Below, piece after piece: positions 1 to 5,338 of a stretch of 5,338 nt of DNA. The position numbers were made by a program, and so were the translations under genes. Position 1 is the stretch's first letter; every line of letters begins with the position of its first letter. The notes beneath the pieces were generated by a model that was given only the letters and a program-made list of their open reading frames with translations, ran no database searches and was not told where the DNA came from. The DNA is from an uncultured beta proteobacterium (GTDB lineage Bacteria; Pseudomonadota; Gammaproteobacteria; Burkholderiales; Rhodocyclaceae), in the NCBI GenBank assembly GCA_903953145.1, contig CAJBIL010000504.1, positions 1 through 5,338 of the forward strand. The letters run 5' to 3'.

Positions 1-1625
1 ACCTGTTGCGTGACATTGCCGCCGGCAAGCCTGGCCAACTCACGCGCGTGGGCCTCGGCACCTTTGTCGACCCGCGCCACGGTGGCGGCAAAATCAACAG
101 CAGCACCACCGAAGAACTCGTCGAACTGATGCAGATTGCCGGTGAGGAATATCTGTTCTACAAAACCTTCCCGATCAACGTCGGCATCATTCGCGGCACG
201 ACCGCCGATCTGAACGGCAATGTCACCATGGAGAAAGAAGCGCTAACGCTCGAAGCGCTGGCCATTGCGATGGCTGCGCACAACTCGGGCGGCATCGTCA
301 TTGTCCAGGTCGAGCGGATCGCCGATCTGGGCACACTGAACCCGCGCCAGGTGAAAATCCCCGGCATTCTGGTCGATTGCGTCGTGGTCGCAGAGAAGCC
401 CGAATACCACATGCAAACCTTCATCGAAGCCTATAACCCCGGCTTCTCCAGCGAAATTCGCCTGCCCATGTCTTCGATCCCGGCGATGGCCATGAGTGAG
501 CGCAAAATCATCGCGCGCCGCGCTGCCTTCGAGCTGATCCCGGGGGCCGTGGTCAATCTGGGTATCGGCATGCCGGAAGGTGTCGCCTCGATTGCCGCTG
601 AAGAGCGCGTGCTGGATTTGCTGACGCTGACCGCCGAGCCGGGCGTGATTGGCGGCATTCCGGCCGGCGGGCTTAATTTTGGCGCCGCGATCAATGCCGA
701 AGCGATCATCGACCAGCCTAGCCAGTTTGATTTTTACGATGGGGGTGGCCTTGACCTCGCTTTCCTTGGCCTCGCGCAAGCTGACCGCGAAGGCAACCTT
801 AATGTCAGCAAATTCGGCCCCAAGCTGGCCGGCGCAGGCGGCTTTATCAACATCAGCCAAAATGCCAAAAAAGTGGTTTTTGTCGGCACCTTTACGGCCG
901 GCGATCTGGAAATTGCCGTCGTAGACGGGCAACTGAAAATCCTGCGTGAAGGCAAAGCCCGCAAGTTCATCGACCAGGTCGAACACCGCACCTTCAGCGG
1001 CACTTACGCCACACGGCGTGGCCAGCAGGTGCTTTACATCACCGAGCGTTGCGTTTTCGAGCTTGATGCCGGGGGATTGGTGTTGACTGAAATTGCGCCT
1101 GGCGTCGATCTGCAACGCGATATTCTTGATCTGATGGATTTTGCACCCCGGATCAGCCCGCAGTTAAAACCGATGGACGCCGCCATTTTTGCCAATCCAG
1201 GCATGGGTTTGCGCGAGCAGCTGCTGGCCGTCCCCCTTGAGCAGCGCCTGAGCTTCGACGCACAGCAGAATCTGTTTTTCGTGAACTTTGAAGGTCTCAA
1301 AATCAAAGACGACGCGCAGATCGAGGAAATCCGCCAACTGGTGACAGCGAAACTATCGCCGCTGAACCACAAAGTCATGGCCATCATCAATTACGACAAC
1401 TTCTCGATCGAGCCGGAAATTGTGGATCGCTACGTTGTCATGGTGCGCGATCTCGTCTCGCGCTTTTACAGCGACGTAACACGCTACACCACCTCCAGCT
1501 TCATGCGCGCCAAACTGGGGGCGGCACTGGAGCATCGTCAACTGGCGCCCCATATTTACGAAACGGCAGTTGAGGCGCTGGCCGAACTTGGCCGGGAAGC
1601 TGACCCCGCTTTTGCCCGGGTTTAA
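1..1625 (+). CDS. Acyl-CoA:acetate/3-ketoacid CoA-transferase, YdiF-like long form (5' end outside window)
   Basis: Cytoplasmic family I CoA-transferase that moves CoA between acyl-CoA donors and short-chain carboxylates (acetate, propionate, 3-keto acids) through a glutamyl-CoA thioester. The exact substrate cannot be read from sequence. The reading frame is open to the left edge (codons begin at 3). By comparison with E. coli YdiF, about 125 N-terminal residues are missing, and the TTG at 6 is not a credible start. Taking residue 1 at nt 6: 'GTFVDPR' at 18-24 and the rest of the alpha lobe to about 160; linker; beta lobe from about 165 with the oxyanion-type 'GIGMPEG' at 186-192; catalytic Glu211 in 'TAEPGVIGG' (codon 636-638); 'FDFYDGGGLD' at 241-250; 'GAGGFINIS' at 276-284; 'APGVDLQRDIL' at 364-374. 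YdiF ends near residue 400 here, but this protein continues to 539, an extra C-terminal domain. Stop is TAA. The family call is firm; the physiological role is inferred. Confidence 0.93.
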   Translation, partial: LLRDIAAGKPGQLTRVGLGTFVDPRHGGGKINSSTTEELVELMQIAGEEYLFYKTFPINVGIIRGTTADLNGNVTMEKEALTLEALAIAMAAHNSGGIVIVQVERIADLGTLNPRQVKIPGILVDCVVVAEKPEYHMQTFIEAYNPGFSSEIRLPMSSIPAMAMSERKIIARRAAFELIPGAVVNLGIGMPEGVASIAAEERVLDLLTLTAEPGVIGGIPAGGLNFGAAINAEAIIDQPSQFDFYDGGGLDLAFLGLAQADREGNLNVSKFGPKLAGAGGFINISQNAKKVVFVGTFTAGDLEIAVVDGQLKILREGKARKFIDQVEHRTFSGTYATRRGQQVLYITERCVFELDAGGLVLTEIAPGVDLQRDILDLMDFAPRISPQLKPMDAAIFANPGMGLREQLLAVPLEQRLSFDAQQNLFFVNFEGLKIKDDAQIEEIRQLVTAKLSPLNHKVMAIINYDNFSIEPEIVDRYVVMVRDLVSRFYSDVTRYTTSSFMRAKLGAALEHRQLAPHIYETAVEALAELGREADPAFARV

Positions 1626-1643
1626 CGGTCGCTGGAAAAACGG

Positions 1644-1682
1644 ATTACAGACAGATTACAGACGGGGTTACGAACTATTACA
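1644..1682 (+). repeat. Four TTAC-core repeats at about 11-bp spacing
   Basis: Two near-perfect 11-bp tandem units reading GATTACAGAC(A/G) lie at 1643-1653 and 1654-1664. A third degenerate core GTTACG lies at 1667-1672 and a fourth ATTACA at 1677-1682. Core starts at 1644, 1655, 1667 and 1677 are 11, 12 and 10 bp apart, so they fall on about the same face of the helix. They sit just after the CoA-transferase stop and run into the proposed promoter of the chemoreceptor gene. The repeats are directly visible; any role as a protein-binding site is inference, and a chance tandem duplication is the alternative. Confidence 0.55.
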
Positions 1683-1695
1683 AAAAGCATAGAAT
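1668..1695 (+). promoter_or_regulatory. Possible sigma70-type promoter for the chemoreceptor gene
   Basis: A -10-like TAGAAT at 1690-1695 matches the consensus at five of six positions. It is preceded 16 bp upstream by a weak -35-like TTACGA (1668-1673, three of six). Transcription would start about 85 bp upstream of the start codon. I did not see a convincing FliA-type (sigma28) promoter, which many chemoreceptor genes use. The -35 overlaps the TTAC repeats, as would fit an activator-dependent promoter, but this is a by-eye call only. Confidence 0.3.
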
Positions 1696-1737
1696 GCAGT
1701 AGCGGTACTGTTCAGAAATGATACAGAAACAAAAATA

Positions 1738-1749
1738 GGCCATCAGGCC
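1738..1749 (+). promoter_or_regulatory. Small GC hairpin in the chemoreceptor 5' leader
   Basis: GGCC-ATCA-GGCC can fold as a 4-bp stem with a 4-nt loop, flanked on both sides by AAAAATA tracts. It lies about 28 nt upstream of the Shine-Dalgarno. It is too short for a confident intrinsic terminator of the CoA-transferase transcript, and on the plus strand it is followed by A residues rather than T residues. It may be only a minor leader structure. Confidence 0.2.
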
Positions 1750-1776
1750 AAAAATAATAAAAACCCAACAAAGACA

Positions 1777-1784
1777 GAGGAGAG
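1777..1784 (+). promoter_or_regulatory. Strong Shine-Dalgarno for the chemoreceptor gene
   Basis: GAGGAGAG ends 3 nt before the ATG at 1788, with the GAGGAG core 5 nt away. It decides the start in favour of 1788 over the in-frame ATG at 1806 (residue Met7). Confidence 0.8.
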
Positions 1785-1787
1785 ATC

Positions 1788-3431
1788 ATGACCACCAACA
1801 CTGGAATGCCCCTACGCACCAAATTAATCAGCCTGACGGTCGCCACCGTCGTCGCGCTGTGTGTGTTTTTTGCCGTAGCGCTTTCAAACGAAAAAGCGCA
1901 ATTACTCGCCGACCGGCAAGACAAGATTCGGAACGTGGTCGAAGTCGCGCACGGCGTGCTTGATGGTTTTTACAAGCAGGAAAAAGCCGGGAAAATCACA
2001 CGCGAGGAAGCACAGGCGCAGGTCAAGGAGATTTTGCGCGGCATGCGCTACGACAAGGTCGAATATTTCTGGATCAACGACATGGGGCCGACCACGATCA
2101 TGCACGCGATCAGGCCCGAACTTGAAGGAAAGGATCAAACCGGCAATATCGACAAGGCGGGCAAGGCCTTGTATGTCGAGTTTGTCAAAGTTGTCAGGGC
2201 CAGCGGCGGCGGCTTTGTCGATTATTACTGGACGAAACCAGGCTCAGACGCTGTCGTTCCCAAACTCTCCTACGTCAAAGGCTTTGAGCCGTGGGGATGG
2301 ATCGTCGGCAGCGGGGTTTACATTGACGATGTCGATGCAATTTTCAAACAGAACGCGATCAAGTTTCTGGCCTGGGGGTTGCTGATTGGCGGCTTTATTG
2401 CGGTATCGCTCACCCTGGTTAGTCGCAACCTGATCAAAACACTGGGCGGCGACCCGCTCTATGCCGCCATGATCACCCGCCGCATTGCGGCCGGCGATCT
2501 GACTGCTGAAGTTGACTGCGCGCCGGGAGATACCACCAGCGTGCTGGCCGGCATGAAAGAAATGCAGCATACGCTGCGCAAGATGATCGAAGAAATCGTA
2601 CGCGGGGCTGAACAACTATCGTCCGCCTCTGAGCAACTGCTGCACGCCTCCGAAGAAGTCGCCATGCGTTCGCGCCAGCAAAGCGAGTCCGCTTCGGCAA
2701 TGGCTGCTGCGGTGGAAGAAATGACGGTCAGCATCGATCAGGTTGCCGAGAATGCCAGCGAGGCGCACACCATCACGATTCACGCCGGCGACCTGTCGAA
2801 CAAGGGAACGCACATCATCCAGAACGCTTCGACCGAAATGCACAAATTGTCGGAGGCAGTTCAATCTTCATCGCGGGTGATCGAAGAACTCGGCAGCCAG
2901 TCCAATCAAATTACCTCGATCGTCAATACGATCAAGGAAATCGCCGATCAAACCAATCTGCTGGCGCTGAATGCGGCCATTGAAGCGGCGCGTGCCGGTG
3001 AGCAAGGGCGCGGTTTCGCGGTGGTGGCTGACGAAGTCCGCAAACTGGCCGAACGCACCAGCCTGTCCACGACGGAGATCGCCGGCATGGTCGGCAAAAT
3101 CCAGAACGGGACGCGAACAGCTGTCGAGAGCATGGAAACCGGTGTCGCGCAGGCCGTCAAGAGTGTCGATCTGGCGAGCCAGGCAGGGACCTCGATCACC
3201 GAAATCCGGGATGGTTCGATGCGCGTCATGGATGTGGTCAACAGCATCTCCGATGCGATTCGCGAACAGGGCGCGGCATCAAGCGAGATCGCCAGAAATA
3301 TCGAACAGATTGCCAGTATGTCCGAGGAAGGCGCCAGAGCTGTTCAGCAAACCACGGAAGCCGCACGGCATTTACAGCAACTTTCCGCCTCGCTGCACGC
3401 CTCGGTTAGCCGCTTCAAACTGAGGGGTTGA
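1788..3431 (+). CDS. Methyl-accepting chemotaxis protein with periplasmic sCache_2 sensor
   Basis: Inner-membrane chemoreceptor, 547 aa, that signals through CheW/CheA to the flagellar motor and adapts by glutamate methylation. Layout: TM1 about 13-32 after a short basic N-terminus; periplasmic single-Cache domain about 33-187 with the sCache_2 hallmarks 'YFWINDMGP' (93-101), 'GGGFVDYYW' (140-148), 'PKLSYVKGFEPWGW' (158-171) and 'GVYIDDV' (176-182); TM2 about 191-213; HAMP about 214-266 starting 'LGGDPLYA' and including 'RRIAAGDL'; then the antiparallel coiled-coil signalling domain with the highly conserved hairpin tip around 384-424 (Glu405 matches Tsr Glu391). Candidate methylation pairs are Glu310/Glu311, Gln318 and Glu513/Glu514. 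The span from the end of HAMP to the tip is 14 residues longer than in Tsr, which suggests a 40-heptad rather than 36-heptad class. There is no C-terminal NWETF-like CheR/CheB tether; it ends in '...SRFKLRG'. The ligand is unknown; known sCache_2 receptors often bind C2/C3 carboxylates. Confidence 0.95.
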   Translation: MTTNTGMPLRTKLISLTVATVVALCVFFAVALSNEKAQLLADRQDKIRNVVEVAHGVLDGFYKQEKAGKITREEAQAQVKEILRGMRYDKVEYFWINDMGPTTIMHAIRPELEGKDQTGNIDKAGKALYVEFVKVVRASGGGFVDYYWTKPGSDAVVPKLSYVKGFEPWGWIVGSGVYIDDVDAIFKQNAIKFLAWGLLIGGFIAVSLTLVSRNLIKTLGGDPLYAAMITRRIAAGDLTAEVDCAPGDTTSVLAGMKEMQHTLRKMIEEIVRGAEQLSSASEQLLHASEEVAMRSRQQSESASAMAAAVEEMTVSIDQVAENASEAHTITIHAGDLSNKGTHIIQNASTEMHKLSEAVQSSSRVIEELGSQSNQITSIVNTIKEIADQTNLLALNAAIEAARAGEQGRGFAVVADEVRKLAERTSLSTTEIAGMVGKIQNGTRTAVESMETGVAQAVKSVDLASQAGTSITEIRDGSMRVMDVVNSISDAIREQGAASSEIARNIEQIASMSEEGARAVQQTTEAARHLQQLSASLHASVSRFKLRG

Positions 3432-3473
3432 GCAACTTTTTCCAGGATCAATCGTTCGTCTAAAACGAAACCC

Positions 3474-3926
3474 CTAACGCCGCCAGCGTTCGACGGCGTT
3501 TTCATCGGTTTCACGCGCATCAACCCACCGCGCGCCCTCTGGCGTAAGCTCTCGCTTCCAGAAGGGCGCGCTGGTTTTCAGGTAGTCCATAATAAATTCG
3601 CATGCTGCGAACGCTTCGCCGCGATGTGCGCTACTCACGGCAACAAAGACAATCTGCTCGGTGGGCAAAAGACGGCCGACACGGTGAATCACTCGCGCAT
3701 CAAAAATCGTCCACCGCGCTTTGGCTTCGGCAATGATCGCCTCCAGCGATTTCTCGGTCATCCCTGGATAATGTTCAAGCGTCATCTCGGAAACGCCTGC
3801 CCCATCGTTCATGTCACGCACAACACCAACAAACGAGGCAATGGCGCCGACCCGCGCGTCGCCCTGACGCATCAGCGCCAGTTCGGTGCTCACATCAAAA
3901 TCCGCTTCCTGAACGCGTGCCGCCAT
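3474..3926 (-). CDS. moaE: Molybdopterin synthase catalytic (large) subunit MoaE
   Basis: Cytoplasmic subunit that, with thiocarboxylated MoaD, converts cyclic pyranopterin monophosphate to molybdopterin by adding two sulfurs. The protein is 150 aa, the same size as E. coli MoaE, and aligns nearly end to end. Visible motifs: 'SFVGVVRD' (31-38, Arg37 equivalent to E. coli Arg39), 'LEHYPGMTEK' (50-59), 'VIHRVG' (79-84), 'SAHRGEAF' (99-106, His101 equivalent to His103), and the active-site segment 'MDYLKTSAPFWKRE' (113-126) with catalytic Lys117 and Lys124 (E. coli Lys119 and Lys126). The start at 3926 gives the family N-terminus 'MAARVQEADF' and sits 1 nt after the moaD stop. A longer in-frame start at 4016 would bury 90 nt inside moaD and is rejected. 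Stop is TAG. Last gene of the visible moeA-moaD-moaE run, facing the chemoreceptor gene tail to tail. Confidence 0.97.
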   Translation of the reverse strand: MAARVQEADFDVSTELALMRQGDARVGAIASFVGVVRDMNDGAGVSEMTLEHYPGMTEKSLEAIIAEAKARWTIFDARVIHRVGRLLPTEQIVFVAVSSAHRGEAFAACEFIMDYLKTSAPFWKRELTPEGARWVDARETDENAVERWRR

Positions 3927-3927
3927 C

Positions 3928-4179
3928 TTAGCCCCCCGTAACCGGCGGGAAAAATGCGACTTCGTCGCCGCCCTTGATCGGCGCATCGAGGCTGGCCAAT
4001 TCCTGATTGACCGCACAGCGCAGATTTTTAACCGTCGCCAGCTTCAGCCAGTGCTCGCCCCGCGCCGCAAGCAAGTCGAGCAAGCCGGCGACGTTGTTGA
4101 CCGCTGGCGGCAGATCGATGCTTTCGCTGGCACAGCCCAGCGTTTCACGCAGACTGGCAAAATAAAGAATTTTCAACAT
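3928..4179 (-). CDS. moaD: Molybdopterin synthase sulfur-carrier (small) subunit MoaD
   Basis: Ubiquitin-like sulfur carrier, 83 aa, usual family length. Its C-terminal glycine is adenylylated by MoeB and converted to a thiocarboxylate, then inserted into the MoaE active site to donate sulfur to cPMP. The beta-grasp start 'MLKILYFASLRE' (1-12), the central 'AVNQE' (56-60) and the C-terminal 'DEVAFFPPVTGG' (72-83) with the obligatory terminal Gly-Gly are all present. The start at 4179 is the only one giving the family N-terminus; the preceding sequence has only a modest GGGA about 7 nt upstream. It lies 43 nt downstream of the moeA stop and 1 nt from moaE, so the three are likely co-transcribed. 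moeB and the cPMP-forming genes (moaA, moaC) are not in the window. Confidence 0.96.
   Translation of the reverse strand: MLKILYFASLRETLGCASESIDLPPAVNNVAGLLDLLAARGEHWLKLATVKNLRCAVNQELASLDAPIKGGDEVAFFPPVTGG
3931..3936 (-). promoter_or_regulatory. G-rich Shine-Dalgarno-like run for moaE, inside the moaD terminus
   Basis: On the minus strand the final moaD codons read ACG GGG GGC TAA, followed by one G and then the moaE ATG. The run of Gs coding for the essential Gly-Gly end of MoaD is the only Shine-Dalgarno-like element at a suitable distance (about 5 nt) from the moaE start. Translation of moaE is therefore probably coupled to moaD. The run is visible; its function is inferred. Confidence 0.45.
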
Positions 4180-4222
4180 TTTCGAATCCCGTTATTTAGA
4201 GCGGAAGAACTGTTTTTCCCAA

Positions 4223-5338
4223 CTACCCGAGCAACGCTGAAAAGGGAATGAAGCGCACCAGATCGCCGCGTTTAATCACCTGCTGCGGCGGGTTATCAAC
4301 CAGCCCGCCAGCCCAGACGGCGGAGGTCAGCACGCCAGAGCCCTGATTTGGAAACAGTTCGAGGCCGCCGTCAGGGTTGACGCGGGCGCGTAAAAACTCG
4401 CGCCTTGCATCCGGGTGCAGCCAGTCGAAATCAGCGCGTACGGTATAAGCCGTTGGCGCGGTTTCCTCGACGCCCTGCAAGCGCAACACGAAAGGCCGCA
4501 CCAGCATAAGGAAGGTGACGAAGCTCGATACCGGATTCCCCGGCAATCCGATAAAGGCGACTTCACGCCCGCCCGAATTGACCTGACCGAACGCCAGTGG
4601 CTTGCCCGGCTTGATGGCGATTTTCCACAGATCGAGCCGGCCTTCGGCTTCGACGGCAGGCTTGACGTGATCCTCCTCGCCAACCGAGACGCCGCCGGAG
4701 GTTAAAATCAGATCATTGTCCTGCGCTGCCTCGCGCAAGGCGGCACGCGTTGCCTCAAGTTTGTCCGGCACTTGCCCGAGGTCATGCACTTCGCAACCCA
4801 GACGCTCAAGTAAAGCAGTCAGCAGAAAGCGGTTCGAGTTATAGATGGCGCCCGGCGGTAAGGGTTCGCCCGGCATACGCAACTCATCGCCGGTAAAGAA
4901 AACGGCCACCCGGGCACGACGGAAAACCGGCAACTGCGCGATCCCGACCGACGCTGCCAGCGCGCTATCCTGCGGCCGCAAACGCTGCCCCGCAGCGAGA
5001 ATGCAATGGCCGGCCGTAATGTCGCTACCCGCCCGGCGAATGTACTCGCCGGCTTGCGGCAGATGCTTGATCAGCACCCCCTGTTCGCTGTGCTCGCAGC
5101 GCTCCTGCATCACCACGGCATCAGCACCCGGCGGGATCGGGGCACCGGTAAAAATACGGGCAACCGTACCCGCGGCCAGCGTAATGCCGACCGAGCCCGC
5201 CGGAATGCGCTGTGAGACAGGAAAAGAAACCGGCAAAAAAACGCCCGCAGTCTTCACATTGGTCGTTACATCAGCCGTCAAGTCTGCAATACGCAAGGCG
5301 TAGCCATCCATTGCCGAGTTATCAAGCGGCGGCGTATC
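4223..5338 (-). CDS. moeA: Molybdopterin molybdenumtransferase MoeA (5' end outside window)
   Basis: Cytoplasmic enzyme that inserts molybdate into adenylylated molybdopterin to give active Mo cofactor. The frame stays open through the right edge: residues before the Met at 5311 read 'DTPPLDNSA', the conserved MoeA segment, so that Met is internal and about 48 N-terminal residues are missing relative to E. coli MoeA. With that Met as 1: Asp2 in 'MDGYA' (E. coli Asp59), Thr55 in 'FTGAPIP' (Thr100), Asp97 (Asp142), Glu143 in 'TGDE' (Glu188), Asp183 (Asp228), 'TSGGVSVGEEDH' at 204-215 with Asp214 (Asp259), Lys230 and Lys234 in 'WKIAIKPGKP' (Lys275/Lys279), and Pro257/Pro260 in 'GLPGNPVS'. The C-terminal beta-barrel domain (about 285-362) is complete and ends 'IPFSALLG' with TAG. 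All functional residues I could place are intact. First visible gene of the moeA-moaD-moaE run; its promoter is outside the window. Confidence 0.96.
   Translation of the reverse strand, partial: DTPPLDNSAMDGYALRIADLTADVTTNVKTAGVFLPVSFPVSQRIPAGSVGITLAAGTVARIFTGAPIPPGADAVVMQERCEHSEQGVLIKHLPQAGEYIRRAGSDITAGHCILAAGQRLRPQDSALAASVGIAQLPVFRRARVAVFFTGDELRMPGEPLPPGAIYNSNRFLLTALLERLGCEVHDLGQVPDKLEATRAALREAAQDNDLILTSGGVSVGEEDHVKPAVEAEGRLDLWKIAIKPGKPLAFGQVNSGGREVAFIGLPGNPVSSFVTFLMLVRPFVLRLQGVEETAPTAYTVRADFDWLHPDARREFLRARVNPDGGLELFPNQGSGVLTSAVWAGGLVDNPPQQVIKRGDLVRFIPFSALLG

Noticed and set aside
243..1115. Long open frame (290 codons) on the minus strand opposite the CoA-transferase
   Set aside because: It lies wholly inside a strongly conserved coding region, its translation shows no recognisable domain, and long antisense frames are expected from the codon bias of a moderately GC-rich gene.
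1731..1760. GGCC hairpin with flanking A/T tracts as a minus-strand terminator
   Set aside because: There is no minus-strand gene reading toward it, and the stem is only 4 bp.
2971..3423. 150-codon plus-strand frame inside the chemoreceptor gene
   Set aside because: Shadow of the conserved signalling domain in another frame; Arg/Ser/Pro-rich translation with no known motif.
3427..3441. GTTGAGCAAC followed by TTTTT at the chemoreceptor stop as an intrinsic terminator
   Set aside because: The stem is only 3-4 bp with a 2-4 nt loop, so it is unlikely to terminate transcription despite the T-run.
3455..3469. TTCGT/ACGAA stem between the chemoreceptor and moaE as a bidirectional terminator
   Set aside because: Only 5 bp with an AT-containing stem and no following T-run on either strand; too weak to annotate.
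3624..3941. 105-codon plus-strand frame opposite moaE
   Set aside because: Antisense shadow of moaE; no ribosome-binding site or recognisable protein family.
3927..4016. N-terminal extension of moaE from an ATG at 4016
   Set aside because: The 30 extra residues are encoded by the other frame of moaD and have no family counterpart; the ATG at 3926 gives the normal 150-aa MoaE.
4845..5303. 152-codon plus-strand frame opposite moeA
   Set aside because: Antisense to well-conserved MoeA coding sequence, and the translation is Arg/Ala/Pro-rich as expected of a shadow frame.

Overview
The window looks like ordinary chromosomal DNA of a betaproteobacterium, with moderately high GC. Family resemblance and gene order, judged by eye, suggest a Burkholderiales, Rhodocyclales or related lineage. 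The supporting signs are a moeA-moaD-moaE run on one strand, a chemoreceptor with an 'LGGDPxYA' type HAMP region, and a long-form fused acyl-CoA:acetate CoA-transferase. I see no insertion sequence, phage gene, CRISPR array, tRNA or rRNA. All five genes are intact where visible, but the first and last are cut by the window edges.

Left part (plus strand): the 3' portion of a family I CoA-transferase (1-1625). It has both fused catalytic lobes, the catalytic glutamate, and a C-terminal domain of about 135 residues that E. coli YdiF lacks. A 162-bp AT-richer gap follows (1626-1787). It holds four TTAC-type repeats at helical spacing, a possible sigma70 promoter, a small GC hairpin and a strong Shine-Dalgarno. 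Next comes a complete membrane chemoreceptor (1788-3431) with a periplasmic single-Cache (sCache_2) sensor, HAMP and a full methyl-accepting signalling domain.

Right part (minus strand, convergent with the chemoreceptor across a 42-bp gap): moeA (cut at the window's right edge), then moaD, then moaE, read right to left and almost certainly one transcript. MoaD and MoaE form molybdopterin synthase, which puts the dithiolene sulfurs on cPMP. MoeA then inserts molybdate into the adenylylated molybdopterin. All key catalytic residues I could place are present.

I found no clearly new system. The best leads are the C-terminal domain of the CoA-transferase, the phased repeats ahead of the chemoreceptor, and the possibility that the chemoreceptor senses the short-chain acids that the neighbouring CoA-transferase activates.
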